A stretch of 64,000 nt of DNA, taken from positions 1 through 64,000 of the forward strand of contig NZ_AULT01000028.1 of NCBI RefSeq assembly GCF_000422425.1, given 5' to 3'. Source of the DNA: Oceanospirillum beijerinckii DSM 7166. Lineage in GTDB: Bacteria > Pseudomonadota > Gammaproteobacteria > Pseudomonadales > Halomonadaceae. Both the position numbers and the translations under genes were made by a program. The notes below the pieces were generated by a model that searched no databases, was not told the DNA's origin, and saw only the letters and a list, made by a program, of their open reading frames with translations. Positions 28,513-37,412 of this stretch are shown here, in pieces (within the stretch, counting starts at the first letter, position 1; each line of letters begins with the position of its first letter).

Positions 28513-29607
28513 TTAACCCCCTGTCATATTCATAAAGCGCAACACTTGCACATCGCCATCGGTACTAAAGTGATGGCGCTCAGGTTTAAGATCCATCGCT
28601 TGAATAATGGCTTGTTTAACCGGTTCGATCTCGCCTGGATTAGCTCTCAAAATAGCTCTTAGATCAACGGAGTGCTCATTCCCTAAACACAGCAGCAAAC
28701 GCCCTTCAGCCGTTAAACGCACTCTGTTGCAGGTATCGCAAAAGTTATGGCTATGAGGTGAAATAAAGCCCACACGTGTGGCTAAACCTGGAATCTGATA
28801 ATAACGGGATGGCCCTTGAGTATTTTCGGTAGTAGGTACCAATTTGTAACGTTGCTCAATCACCTCACGTACTTCATCACTGGAACAGTACGTCTCTTCC
28901 CGTTTATGCTCACTGATCTGCCCCAGAGGCATCTCTTCAATGTAACTGATATCGATACCGCGTTCGATCGCAAACTCTAACAGCGGCAAGATCTCATCAT
29001 CATTCCGACCTTTAAGCACGACTGCATTGAGCTTAATACGTTTAAAGCCTTGCCTGGCCGCAGCATCAATGCCTTTGATCACCTGCTGCAGATTTCCGGT
29101 ACGGGTCAAACTGCGAAATCGATCTTCCTGCAGTGAATCCAGACTGATATTAATACGATCCAGGCCCGCTTCCTGCAAATCATAGGCTTTTGATTCCAGC
29201 TGAGAACCATTGGTAGTAATCGCAAAATCGTGAATTTGCTCCATACCGCCAATATGTTCAATTAGCTGCATAATATTACGTCTAACCAAAGGCTCACCAC
29301 CGGTTAAACGAATTTTACGCGTACCCAGCTCTGCAAAAGCCTGCGCGATCAATGCTAACTCTTCCAACTCCAGAACCTGAGCTCTGGGCAGGAAGGTCAT
29401 ATTTTCACTCATACAGTAAACGCAGCGAAAATCACAGCGATCCGTTACGGATATGCGTAAATAAGTCACTTGGCGGCCAAAACGATCCACCAAAATATCA
29501 CGACCTGTGTCATCTTTTACCACTAAGGATTGATCTAGCTCAGCAGCTTTAATGCTGGTCTTTTGATCACTTGTCTGCGCAGGATCAAAAAGCTCAGGCC
29601 GATTCAT
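28513..29607 (-). CDS. moaA: GTP 3',8-cyclase MoaA
   Basis: The 364-residue radical SAM enzyme carries the N-terminal cluster motif in [10 protein letters not shown] and [12 protein letters not shown], and a C-terminal second cluster region ([21 protein letters not shown]). It ends in the double glycine MTGG that is essential in MoaA. It converts GTP to 3',8-cyclo-GTP, the first step of molybdopterin synthesis, together with MoaC. About 30 extra residues precede the usual start, possibly an artefact of start choice. The 5' end overlaps moaE by 14 bp, so it is the last gene of the moaCD-moaE-moaA run. Confidence 0.95.
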   Translation of the reverse strand: MNRPELFDPAQTSDQKTSIKAAELDQSLVVKDDTGRDILVDRFGRQVTYLRISVTDRCDFRCVYCMSENMTFLPRAQVLELEELALIAQAFAELGTRKIRLTGGEPLVRRNIMQLIEHIGGMEQIHDFAITTNGSQLESKAYDLQEAGLDRINISLDSLQEDRFRSLTRTGNLQQVIKGIDAAARQGFKRIKLNAVVLKGRNDDEILPLLEFAIERGIDISYIEEMPLGQISEHKREETYCSSDEVREVIEQRYKLVPTTENTQGPSRYYQIPGLATRVGFISPHSHNFCDTCNRVRLTAEGRLLLCLGNEHSVDLRAILRANPGEIEPVKQAIIQAMDLKPERHHFSTDGDVQVLRFMNMTGG

Positions 29608-30115
29608 GATTCACCTCCTGAGCCTTGCTATTGACGTGTTCCGTTGTTTCAGTGTTTTCTACCCAACGAGCAGCGGCATTCTGGTCTGACTCCCTGGCAC
29701 TAACCCAGTAATCACCATAATCCGTGTTCTCTTTTTTCCAAAATGGCGCTTGGGTTTTCAGGTAATCCATAATGAAAGCACAGGCATCAAAAGCCGCCAG
29801 ACGATGAGCCGAAGCAGTCACCACCAAGACAATAGGATCACCTGGTGTTAAACGCCCAACCCGATGAATCACCCGCACATCCTGTAAAGGCCAGCGTTCG
29901 CAAGCCTGCTGGATAATATTATCCAGGGCGGATTCCGTCATTCCCGGATAATGCTCCAGCGTCAATGCCGTCACATCGGGCTTTTCATTGAAATCCCGCA
30001 CCAAACCCGTAAAACTTACAATAGCCCCGATATCGGTGCGGCCCTCACTGATATCGGCACTGATCTGGCCAATATCAAAACTTTCACTTTGGACAGAAAC
30101 ACTGAAACGACTCAC
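29594..30115 (-). CDS. moaE: Molybdopterin synthase catalytic subunit MoaE
   Basis: The 173-residue protein has the MoaE core, with [37 protein letters not shown] and the C-terminal FWKKE segment containing the active-site lysines. It inserts two sulfurs into precursor Z, using thiocarboxylated MoaD as donor. A C-terminal tail of about 25 residues goes beyond the typical 150. The gene starts 3 bp after the moaC-moaD fusion, which provides its MoaD partner, and overlaps moaA. The tail includes the overlap region, so the extension may simply follow from the overlapping reading frames. Confidence 0.93.
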   Translation of the reverse strand: MSRFSVSVQSESFDIGQISADISEGRTDIGAIVSFTGLVRDFNEKPDVTALTLEHYPGMTESALDNIIQQACERWPLQDVRVIHRVGRLTPGDPIVLVVTASAHRLAAFDACAFIMDYLKTQAPFWKKENTDYGDYWVSARESDQNAAARWVENTETTEHVNSKAQEVNHESA

Positions 30116-30118
30116 AAC

Positions 30119-30967
30119 TTATCCCCCTGTTACCGGTGGGAAAAAGGCAAGTTCATCCCCTTCATTAATACCTGCATCACCTTTGACCATATTCTGATTA
30201 ACCGCTGTCAGCAGGCTTTTCTGAGTCAGAAAGGTATCCCAATTAGGGTGCTGTGCCAGCAACCACTGCTTCACACCAGCCACGGTATATTTTTCCAGCT
30301 GGTTCATCGGCACTTGGTATTCGTCCATACCGACCTGCTCCCTGAGCTGAGCAAAGAACTTGACCTGAATGGTTGGTGAACCTTTTCTTACTTCAGGCTC
30401 GAAGATCTCTTGTGGAAGTACTGATGTGACAGCAGGTTGAGTTTTTCTCTCTTCTACAGGCGCAGAGGAATCACTCTCCAGCACCCAATGGCCGGACTTA
30501 CCACCTTTTTTCTCCAGCACTTTTGTACCTGAGATCACCATGGTTTTATCCACGGCTTTACACATATCGTATAAGGTGAGTGCCGCAACAGAAGCTGCAG
30601 TAAGCGCTTCCATCTCAACACCAGTCTGCCCCGCCAGCTTACAGATCGCTTCGATACGAATGCGATCACGCTCTGGCTCAGGAGTGAGCTCAACACCCAC
30701 CTTAGTCAGCATTAAAGGGTGGCACAGAGGGATCAAATCACTGGTACGTTTAGCTGCTTGAATACCAGCAATGCGAGCCACAGCCAGTACGTCACCTTTT
30801 TTATGTCCACCAGACACAATTAACTGCAGAGTTTCAGGCTGCATCTGCACATACGCTTCGGCAACAGCTTCTCGTTGAGTCACGGCTTTTTCCGTCACAT
30901 CCACCATACTGGCATGACCTTCATCATCCAGATGGGTAAAGCCTGGGGTTAACAGCTGATCACTCAT
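30119..30967 (-). CDS. moaC: MoaC-MoaD fusion: cyclic pyranopterin monophosphate synthase plus molybdopterin synthase small subunit
   Basis: One uninterrupted 282-residue frame encodes two proteins that are usually separate. Residues 1-165 are MoaC ([18 protein letters not shown], the PLCHPL motif, [10 protein letters not shown] and DMCKAVDK). A polar linker of about 33 residues follows ([16 protein letters not shown]...). Residues 199-282 are MoaD, a ubiquitin-like fold starting [12 protein letters not shown] and ending exactly in the required Gly-Gly (FFPPVTGG), which is adenylated and thiocarboxylated. No stop codon, internal ribosome-binding site or frameshift is visible between the parts. 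MoaE lies 3 bp downstream. MoaD-MoaE and MoaC-MoaB fusions are well known; MoaC-MoaD is one I do not recall being described. Confidence 0.92.
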   Translation of the reverse strand: MSDQLLTPGFTHLDDEGHASMVDVTEKAVTQREAVAEAYVQMQPETLQLIVSGGHKKGDVLAVARIAGIQAAKRTSDLIPLCHPLMLTKVGVELTPEPERDRIRIEAICKLAGQTGVEMEALTAASVAALTLYDMCKAVDKTMVISGTKVLEKKGGKSGHWVLESDSSAPVEERKTQPAVTSVLPQEIFEPEVRKGSPTIQVKFFAQLREQVGMDEYQVPMNQLEKYTVAGVKQWLLAQHPNWDTFLTQKSLLTAVNQNMVKGDAGINEGDELAFFPPVTGG

Positions 30968-31086
30968 TCTTTATTCTCTTTATCGTTATTTTTAAGCTGC
31001 GTTGATCGACACATAAAGAGACCAAAACAGCTTTAATCTCAACTTATTCAATTCCAATGCGCTTGCACTGTACACGCTGAATCAGA

Positions 31087-32376
31087 CTAAATCAGGTCCG
31101 AGAAAGGCTGAATCATCACCTTCTCACCCGCCCGAATGCCCTGTTGTTCATCAGGAATCTCAATCAAACAGTTGGCCTCAACCATGGAGCGCAAAATACC
31201 AGAGCCCTGACTTCCGGTTGTCCGCACCACAAGCTGACCACTGGCATCCACGGAAAAAATACCGCGATGAAAATCAGTACGCCCCTGACGGCTGCGCATC
31301 GTTTCCTGGGCAAGTGCAGGAATAGGAGTCAGTTGCCAACGGCTCTCACCGGCTAACTTACGCAATGCAGGCTGCGCCAGTTGCAAAAAAGTCACCATCA
31401 CTGCGACGGGATTCCCCGGCAAACCAAAAAACAGTGCTTTTTGCTCATCTTTACCCAAGCGGCCAAAAGCAAAAGGTCTACCGGGGCGAATATTTAAACG
31501 CCAAAAACCGATCTCCCCCACCTGGGCCAATGCTGATTTGATGTAATCTGCATCACCAACGGAAACACCACCGGAAGAGATCACTACATCATGATTTTCT
31601 GCCGCTTTAGACAGGGTATTAACCAAACTGGTTTCGTCATCCTGAATAATGCCCAAATCGGTAATATCGCATTGCAAGCCATTTAGCAGTCCTTGCAGAG
31701 TAAAACGATTGGTATCATAAATGCTGTTTTTTGGCAGAGGCTGCCCCCGCGCGACCACCTCATCACCAGTGGAAAACAAGGCAACCTTAAGTGGGCGTAT
31801 CACTTTGACTTCACTGAACCCCAGAGAAGCTAACAAGCCCTGATGCTGAGCAAAAATGCGTGTACCCTTACTCAGCGCTAAACTGCCTTGAGCTAAATCT
31901 TCACCAGCCTGACGAATATTATCATTCAACGCTACTGCATCGGGGCGCTGCAGCTTGATAAAACCCTCTGCAACATTAACAAACTCTTTCATCACAACAG
32001 TATTTGCACCAGAAGGTAAAGGCGCACCTGTTGTGATCATCACCGCCTCACCCTCGGCCAGCTCAGCGTCAAAACCATGTCCAGCTAAAGCTTGCCCCAC
32101 CAGTTTGTATTCACTGGGATAGGGCAGGCTTATCTCATTACCCAGGCTTGGTTTACGATTGGGTAGGTGAATCGCAAAACCGTCCATCGCTGAATTGGTC
32201 TGGGCCGGTACATTTACCGGTGAAATAATATCTTCTGCCAGGACTTTACCGACCAGCTGTTCAATCGAACAAAACTGATGTTCAGTAATAGGCTGCATCT
32301 CATCAAGCAAGGCCTGTTTTCCCTGCTCAACGCTCATCTGTGCCGGAGCATCAAAACAACTGATGGATTGATTCAT
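31087..32376 (-). CDS. moeA: Molybdopterin molybdenumtransferase MoeA
   Basis: The 429-residue protein shows MoeA features: the N-terminal QTNSAMDGFAI segment, VMITTGAPLPSGANTVVMKE, the substrate motif SSGGVSVGDADY and FGLPGNPVAVMVTF. It inserts molybdate into adenylylated molybdopterin. The start overlaps mobB by 4 bp, so the two are translationally coupled and should be read from the candidate sigma54 promoter at 33074-33088. The downstream moaCD gene begins 119 bp later with no clear terminator, so the entire mobB-moeA-moaCD-moaE-moaA block may be one transcript. Confidence 0.95.
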   Translation of the reverse strand: MNQSISCFDAPAQMSVEQGKQALLDEMQPITEHQFCSIEQLVGKVLAEDIISPVNVPAQTNSAMDGFAIHLPNRKPSLGNEISLPYPSEYKLVGQALAGHGFDAELAEGEAVMITTGAPLPSGANTVVMKEFVNVAEGFIKLQRPDAVALNDNIRQAGEDLAQGSLALSKGTRIFAQHQGLLASLGFSEVKVIRPLKVALFSTGDEVVARGQPLPKNSIYDTNRFTLQGLLNGLQCDITDLGIIQDDETSLVNTLSKAAENHDVVISSGGVSVGDADYIKSALAQVGEIGFWRLNIRPGRPFAFGRLGKDEQKALFFGLPGNPVAVMVTFLQLAQPALRKLAGESRWQLTPIPALAQETMRSRQGRTDFHRGIFSVDASGQLVVRTTGSQGSGILRSMVEANCLIEIPDEQQGIRAGEKVMIQPFSDLI

Positions 32377-32963
32377 AGCTCTGCTCCAGAGGCATTTGAA
32401 CCGGCTGCCTGCTTACCCGTCGCTAACAGCTGCTTTTGGCGTTCAACTTCAGTACAGACAAAATCAGCCAGCTCAGTAATATTGTTCAGATCCAAGTGGG
32501 GCAGTTCAGGCTTAACACTGCTCACTTTCTCGATATCATCGGTCGCAATAGCGATAATATTTGGATCACTCAGCGCTAACACCTCTTTTTCCATCACAGG
32601 GCGATGCAGCTCAATCTTATTGAAAGGCACATGCTTAAACCCCTCGACCAATACACAATCCAGTTTATGCAGTGGTAGATAGTCGATCATCTCCGTCAAA
32701 GAGGGATCTTTTACCTCATCAAAATCCATCATCATCGCCATACGCTGGCTGGAAGTGATCAGCATAGGTGCAGCCCCAGACTTACGTAGCTCATAGCTGT
32801 CCTTGCCTGGCTTATCGGTCTCAAAGTTGTGGTGGGCGTGTTTCACCACTGCCACCCGAATTCCCTGCTGTTTCAGCACTGGTAACAGCTGTTTCAGCAA
32901 TGTTGTTTTACCTGTACCACTAAAGGCGGCAAAACCTAAAACAGGTAATGGAAACTCTGGCAT
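32373..32963 (-). CDS. mobB: Molybdopterin-guanine dinucleotide biosynthesis adaptor MobB
   Basis: The 196-residue GTP-binding protein has the P-loop GFAAFSGTGKTTLLKQLLP, the VAVVKHAHHNFETDKPGKDSY motif and DCVLVEGFKHV. MobB assists MobA in adding GMP to molybdopterin. It is first in the operon, coupled to moeA by a 4-bp overlap. Upstream lie a candidate sigma54 promoter and a GGGTCA-AAA-TGTCCT site, listed separately. The C-terminal 20 residues (ATGKQAAGSNASGAEL) are a low-complexity tail. Confidence 0.93.
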   Translation of the reverse strand: MPEFPLPVLGFAAFSGTGKTTLLKQLLPVLKQQGIRVAVVKHAHHNFETDKPGKDSYELRKSGAAPMLITSSQRMAMMMDFDEVKDPSLTEMIDYLPLHKLDCVLVEGFKHVPFNKIELHRPVMEKEVLALSDPNIIAIATDDIEKVSSVKPELPHLDLNNITELADFVCTEVERQKQLLATGKQAAGSNASGAEL

Positions 32964-33073
32964 TAATCTCTACCTTTCTTCTTATACGTCATTTTGCTCA
33001 GCATAGCGCCGAAGCTATTGGGCTCACAATATGAACAAGATGTCATAATTTATTTCTTATGGTTATTAAAATG

Positions 33074-33088
33074 GCAAAGAGTGTACCA
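33074..33088 (-). promoter_or_regulatory. Candidate sigma54 (-24/-12) promoter of mobB-moeA
   Basis: The minus strand reads TGGTACACTCTTTGC. It has GG and GC exactly 10 nt apart and TTGC at -12; the sigma54 consensus is TGGCAC-N5-TTGC. Transcription would start near 33062, about 100 nt before the mobB ATG. A matching element stands before tupA, and an NtrC-type activator gene lies 4 kb away, which supports the call. Confidence 0.6.
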
Positions 33089-33166
33089 AAGCAGACCTGA
33101 ACAAAGTCAAAAAAGCTCTAAAATGTTCCATAAACACTGAGGCACCGTTCGATTTTGGGTCGCCAC

Positions 33167-33182
33167 GGGTCAAAATGTCCTA
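33167..33182. promoter_or_regulatory. Candidate activator site upstream of mobB-moeA
   Basis: GGGTCAAAATGTCCTA matches the perfect palindrome GGGACAAAATGTCCC found upstream of fdhD at 13 of 15 positions, and on the minus strand (TAGGACATTTTGACCC) resembles the site upstream of tupA. It lies about 105-120 bp upstream of the predicted start, the usual place for an NtrC-type enhancer. A further half-site GGGACA occurs at 33197-33202. The remaining bases of this 552-bp gap show no gene. Confidence 0.5.
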
Positions 33183-33515
33183 AGAAAAAATATTTCGGGA
33201 CACATTGGGGCTATTCAGAAACGCCACCAACAAGAAATGAGATTACGGTAAAAAGATTTGGCTTCTGTAAAACAGATAAGAAGGTATCAAAACGTAAAGA
33301 AGACAGGCTAAAAGTGGAAAAGAGCAACGAGTGCGGCTCTAGCAGAGAAGCTGGCACTCAAACAGCCCAATGCAGTATGAAAGCATCCAAAAAACTAAGG
33401 CCCAATCAAGTGCCACTTCTGATTAAGCCTTAGCATGAATCTATTTTAACTCTCTAGCTCAATTTCAGCGGCTAATAAGCTCGTTATGAGTAGATGTTAG
33501 CTGTTATTTCGCCAA

Positions 33516-34109
33516 TTACGCACATAACGGCGATTCATTCTGCTTCAAATCGACCGGGGTATTAAGGTTCATAAAAACCTCTTGACCATGTTCAAATGGC
33601 ACTACAATCATTTTGTGCTGCATAAACCAGCGATCAATTTTTCGCTTACCCTCTTCCAGCCATACTTCCAAGCTTGGCAACAGTGATTTATGCAATAAAG
33701 CAATTACCGGCTGCAAACGTTCGCCATCATGAGCAACCGCAATATCAGCACCGCTCTCTTTTGCTGCATTGAGGAGTTGTTCTGCCAAGTCCGAAGGTAA
33801 CGCAGGTGTATCGCAGGGCACAAATAAAACCCAGTCATTTGCAGAGTGTTTGAGACCCGTTAACATACCCATCAGAGGACCGTGAAACCCCTCAACACCA
33901 TCTTCAATAACAGGATGACCTAAGGCCTGATAACGCTCAAAACTACGATTCGCATTAATGATGATATGATCAACTTGGGGGTCAATCTGTTCCAGAACAT
34001 GCTGAATCATAGGCTTTTCACGAAAAATAACCCAGCCTTTGTCCTGCCCCCCCATTCTCTGACCCCGACCTCCGGCCAGAACTACTGCAGTAACCCTTTG
34101 CTTTGTCAT
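33516..34109 (-). CDS. mobA: Molybdenum cofactor guanylyltransferase MobA
   Basis: The 197-residue protein carries the nucleotidyltransferase signature AVVLAGGRGQRMGGQDKGW, the NANRS motif and the metal-binding VPCDTPALP segment. MobA transfers GMP from GTP to Mo-molybdopterin, producing the MGD cofactor of DMSO-reductase-family enzymes such as formate dehydrogenase. It stands alone between mobB and tupC, with gaps of about 550 and 220 bp. A short hairpin lies just upstream. Its ribosome-binding site is weak. Confidence 0.93.
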   Translation of the reverse strand: MTKQRVTAVVLAGGRGQRMGGQDKGWVIFREKPMIQHVLEQIDPQVDHIIINANRSFERYQALGHPVIEDGVEGFHGPLMGMLTGLKHSANDWVLFVPCDTPALPSDLAEQLLNAAKESGADIAVAHDGERLQPVIALLHKSLLPSLEVWLEEGKRKIDRWFMQHKMIVVPFEHGQEVFMNLNTPVDLKQNESPLCA

Positions 34110-34134
34110 AATGATCTCGCTTGAAAGTTCTACT

Positions 34135-34153
34135 AACAGGCTGACAGCCTGTT
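34135..34153. repeat. Hairpin upstream of mobA
   Basis: AACAGGCT-GAC-AGCCTGTT is a perfect 8-bp stem with a 3-nt loop, 26 bp upstream of the mobA ATG. It has no T-run on either strand, so it may be an operator or a 5'-UTR structure. A weak copy of the TGTC-containing site (AAAAATGTCAT) is at 34211-34221. Confidence 0.3.
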
Positions 34154-34333
34154 AATCCACATAAAGTAGAAGATCCCTTCCCAGCTTATACCCAGTTATC
34201 GGAAAGAGGTAAAAATGTCATAAAATAACATCTTTATCTTTTCTTAATGAAAAGGCCATACGCACGTTGCACAGGGCTTTCTACCATTTTAGATATCTGC
34301 AACACTATTTATTCTAATCCGCTCAAAGCTCAA

Positions 34334-35035
34334 TCAAGCATAAAGCAGGCCATTCTCAATCTGCCATGCATGATTACAGAGAGAAGTAAGATCGCAATTT
34401 TGATGGGAGCTGAGCATAATATCAGTATTTTTTTCTAATAAATTCAATACAATATGCTTCATTAGGGTTACAGACTTATGATCCAGATTAGCTGCAGGTT
34501 CATCTAAGAGTAACACTCTGGGCTGAAGTAACCAAGCCCGTAAAAGGGCAAGCCTTTGCCTTTCACCACCAGAAAGAGTACTCGCATCTTGCTCCACTAA
34601 ATGAGTCAGCGCCGCCATCTCTAAGCCATGCTCCAGACGCTCCAGCGCCTGGGCCCGCCTTTTTCTTGGCAGATTATTCAAGACGAAATCAAGATTTTTC
34701 TGAACTGTACCAGCAAACAAATAAGGCGTTTGATGGAGGTAACAGATCTGTCCTCGCCCTCTGGCACGAAGCCAGCCTGTATTATGCCAGGGAAAGCTCA
34801 CAGCTCCCTGTTGAACACCTTCTAATCCCGCCATCAAGCGCATTAAAGTGGATTTACCAGTACCATTTTCTCCCTGTAACCATACCACTTGACCTTTAAG
34901 CCAGATCGCATCATCAATATCAAACAGCACTCGATCACGGTTCCAGGCATGCTTGAGACCTTTAATATGAGCAACAGCTGTCACCTTGAGTCGATTTTTC
35001 GGATCAGCCAACTCCAGGTTTAACTCACTTGTCAT
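34334..35035 (-). CDS. tupC: Tungstate ABC transporter ATP-binding protein TupC
   Basis: The 233-residue ATPase has Walker A (GENGTGKSTLM), signature LSGGERQRLALLRAWLLQP and Walker B (VLLLDEPAANLD). It powers oxyanion uptake with TupB and TupA. It follows tupB after 53 bp on the same strand. Assignment to tungstate, rather than molybdate or sulfate, rests mainly on the TupA partner. Confidence 0.88.
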   Translation of the reverse strand: MTSELNLELADPKNRLKVTAVAHIKGLKHAWNRDRVLFDIDDAIWLKGQVVWLQGENGTGKSTLMRLMAGLEGVQQGAVSFPWHNTGWLRARGRGQICYLHQTPYLFAGTVQKNLDFVLNNLPRKRRAQALERLEHGLEMAALTHLVEQDASTLSGGERQRLALLRAWLLQPRVLLLDEPAANLDHKSVTLMKHIVLNLLEKNTDIMLSSHQNCDLTSLCNHAWQIENGLLYA

Positions 35036-35088
35036 AACTTAGCCACCGCTCCTATATTACGCTTCTTTAACAACCTGACTGTCCTATG

Positions 35089-35805
35089 CTACCTATTTCT
35101 CAACTGGCCCCGCCCTCTGAGAAGTGCCATCCCAAGATTTAGCACCATAGCCAGCAGAAACAGCACCAGCCCCAGAGCAATCCCTTGAGCATACTCTCCT
35201 TTTAGAGTCTCCAGAGCAATCGCAGTGGTAATGTTTCGGGTATAATTCAAAATATTACCACCGACCATCATGGCACAGCCGACCTCAGCGATAATGCGGG
35301 CAAAAGCCGCAACCAAGCTGGCAATCAAGGCGTAACGCACTTCATGCATCAATACCCATAAACAGCGTAATGGATGACCACCCAACATGCGTGCCGTTTC
35401 CCAGGCCCGCTTATCCGCACTCTGAAAAGCGGTATGAGTCATAGATACCAGCAAAGGCAAACAAAGCAAGATCTGACCGATAATCATAGCGTCTTGCGTG
35501 AACAGCAGCCGCCAATCTCCTAAAGGCCCACTGCGAGAGAGCAGCATAAACAGAATCAACCCTACCACCACCGTCGGCACAGCCATCAATGTGTGCGTCA
35601 TTGAGAGCAGAAGCCAACGCCCTGGAAAACGCCAATAGGCCAATACAAAACCGATCAAGGTTGCGGGAATTGCTGCTGTCATAAGCGCCAGCAGAGAGAC
35701 ACGAAACGAAACACCGATGATCGTCCAGAGCTTCTCATCCCCAGAGACCAGCAGCTCAAGCGCATGTATAAAGGTTTCTGTCAAACTAGCCAAAAAAAAT
35801 TCCAA
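35089..35805 (-). CDS. tupB: Tungstate ABC transporter permease TupB
   Basis: The 238-residue membrane protein has five to six hydrophobic segments and the ABC permease EAA-type loop (ETARMLGGHPLRCLWVLMHEVRYAL). Homologues begin shortly before an LLVSGDEKLW-like segment. No ATG exists in frame near that point, so the start must be non-canonical; the TTG at 35805 is the best candidate. No good ribosome-binding site precedes it. The long gap and weak hairpin after tupA, plus this start, should make permease synthesis much lower than that of the binding protein. Confidence 0.86.
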   Translation of the reverse strand: MEFFLASLTETFIHALELLVSGDEKLWTIIGVSFRVSLLALMTAAIPATLIGFVLAYWRFPGRWLLLSMTHTLMAVPTVVVGLILFMLLSRSGPLGDWRLLFTQDAMIIGQILLCLPLLVSMTHTAFQSADKRAWETARMLGGHPLRCLWVLMHEVRYALIASLVAAFARIIAEVGCAMMVGGNILNYTRNITTAIALETLKGEYAQGIALGLVLFLLAMVLNLGMALLRGRGQLRNR

Positions 35806-36033
35806 ACAAATCGAAGAACGGCTCTGACGTTAATACCGGCAACAAACAGCTCAATTAACGACCTGTATTAATCATTACCGTATCAATGTACTCAAGTGAA
35901 TTGCAATCAAGCCATTACTAAAACAAACAAATCTCAGACACTATTGCCATTAAACCAAATCTGGCCAAAATCAATAGCACTGAGATCGTTTAAACACTTC
36001 AAAATCCTCACTTATTAGCCATCACTTAATAAC

Positions 36034-36062
36034 AAAAAAAGACCTTCTGTTATTCAATAACA
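36034..36062 (-). terminator. Weak attenuator-like hairpin between tupA and tupB
   Basis: On the minus strand TGTTATT-G-AATAACA is followed after a few bases by a seven-T run. The stem is A/T-rich, so it would act at most as a partial terminator that lowers tupBC expression relative to tupA. The rest of the 267-bp gap shows nothing recognisable. Confidence 0.4.
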
Positions 36063-36072
36063 AGCCAATAAA

Positions 36073-36888
36073 TTAGTCTTTAGCATTAGCTACAAACAGC
36101 TGCTCACCATGCAGGCGGAAGTTGTTAATTTTATCTTGGGTTTTATCTGACACTAACCACTTACTTAAAGTTTCTGCGCCTTTAGTATTAAGATCTTGAT
36201 GACGTTTAGGGTTTACGATAATAACCTGATAAGGATTAAAAAGGCGTGCATCGCCTTCAGATACAATTTCCAGATCTACTTTAGTTTTATAGGCCAGCCA
36301 AGTACCACGATCAGTCAGCGTATACCCCTGCAGTTCAGAGCTAATCTGTAGCACCTTACCCATACCTTGACCCACTTCACGGTAGCCATCAAATGGCAGT
36401 TTTACCCCGGTTTGCTTCCAAAGATTCAACTCTTTCTTGTGGGTACCTGAGTCATCACCGCGGGACACAAACAACGCGTTATTCGCAGAAACCTTACCCA
36501 GCGCCTGACTGATATCCTGAGAACCCTTGACACCTGCAGGATCACTCTTCGGGCCAACTAAGACAAAGTCGTTGTACATCAAACCACGAGGATTAACACC
36601 ATATCCCTCGTTAACGAATTTCTCTTCTGCTTTTGGCGCATGAGTCATAACAACATCCACATCACCATCACGCCCCATACGCAGCGCTTTACCGGTACCG
36701 ACAGCAATAACCTGAATTGTCGCACCGTGCTCTTTCTCAAAGTCAGGGAGCAAGTAATCCAATAAACCTGAATTATAAGTACTGGTTGTTGTTGCCAAAC
36801 GTACGATACCTAAATCTTCCGCCATCGCTTGAAACGATGCACTGGCAGTAATAACCGCTGCTGCGAGTAGACGTGTAAACTTTCTCAT
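36073..36888 (-). CDS. tupA: Tungstate-binding periplasmic protein TupA
   Basis: The 271-residue protein has a signal peptide (cleavage near QAMA) and then LATTTSTYNSGLLDYLLPDF; the TTTST element is the tungstate-specific signature of TupA. Other landmarks are GTGKALRMGRDGDVDVVMTHAP and FVSRGDDSGTHKKEL. TupA binds tungstate with very high affinity and prefers it over molybdate. It is transcribed divergently from the regulator at 37413. A sigma54-type promoter and two GGACA-containing sites lie upstream, so its expression is probably activated by that regulator. Tungstate import fits a W-containing formate dehydrogenase elsewhere in the genome. Confidence 0.93.
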   Translation of the reverse strand: MRKFTRLLAAAVITASASFQAMAEDLGIVRLATTTSTYNSGLLDYLLPDFEKEHGATIQVIAVGTGKALRMGRDGDVDVVMTHAPKAEEKFVNEGYGVNPRGLMYNDFVLVGPKSDPAGVKGSQDISQALGKVSANNALFVSRGDDSGTHKKELNLWKQTGVKLPFDGYREVGQGMGKVLQISSELQGYTLTDRGTWLAYKTKVDLEIVSEGDARLFNPYQVIIVNPKRHQDLNTKGAETLSKWLVSDKTQDKINNFRLHGEQLFVANAKD

Positions 36889-36953
36889 TTTTTATTAAAC
36901 CCCTCTAATATGCCCCAAAGTGGATAATTTGTTATCATGGCTACCCCACAAGA

Positions 36954-36968
36954 GCAAAATGGATGCCA
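36954..36968 (-). promoter_or_regulatory. Candidate sigma54 (-24/-12) promoter of tupABC
   Basis: The minus strand reads TGGCATCCATTTTGC followed by TC: GG and GC exactly 10 nt apart, with TGGCA and TTTGC as in the consensus. The predicted start is near 36942, about 54 nt before the tupA ATG. This is the best -24/-12 match I found in the window. Confidence 0.65.
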
Positions 36969-37052
36969 TAGTGGGAAAGCAGCGCTATAACGTTGTTGAA
37001 TTAAAATTAAATAGCCCCATTTACCGTGACAGCATTTTTCCGGGGGCTTCAA

Positions 37053-37068
37053 TAGGACAAAATGACAC
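37053..37068. promoter_or_regulatory. Candidate activator site upstream of tupA
   Basis: TAGGACAAAATGACAC matches GGGACAAAATGTCCC at 12 of 15 positions and lies about 111-126 bp upstream of the predicted tupA transcription start. A half-site in the opposite orientation, TGTCCTA, follows at 37094-37100. The spacing is nearly the same as at mobB. The gap between tupA and the regulator (about 520 bp) otherwise shows no gene. Confidence 0.5.
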
Positions 37069-37412
37069 AACCCATCAACACCCTGTATCTTTATGTCCTA
37101 TCAATAAAAATTAAAGTGGAGAGAACAAAACTGGTTAAACTAATGTGGAAAAGAGTTTAAGCACCTGAACACAAGTAGTAGCCCAACAACATACGGTGTT
37201 CATTCATTGCTATAGTATAGACAGCAGAACATCAGAGTATTTTTGCTCAAACACAAATTTAAAAACCGAGCAAACAACTGGAATTGCTAGAAATAAACCG
37301 ACAAGCTCTTAAACCGATGTACCAATATTTTCCGAGCGCCTCTTGGCAAATATAAGACATTTATCCAGCCAATCTGCTTAAAGTAACTAGCTTGATAACG
37401 AATAAAAAAATT

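Noticed and set aside
33155-33433. 92-codon plus-strand frame between mobB and mobA
   Set aside because: The translation is Lys/Cys-rich with no ribosome-binding site and no domain, and its start overlaps the candidate activator sites upstream of mobB.
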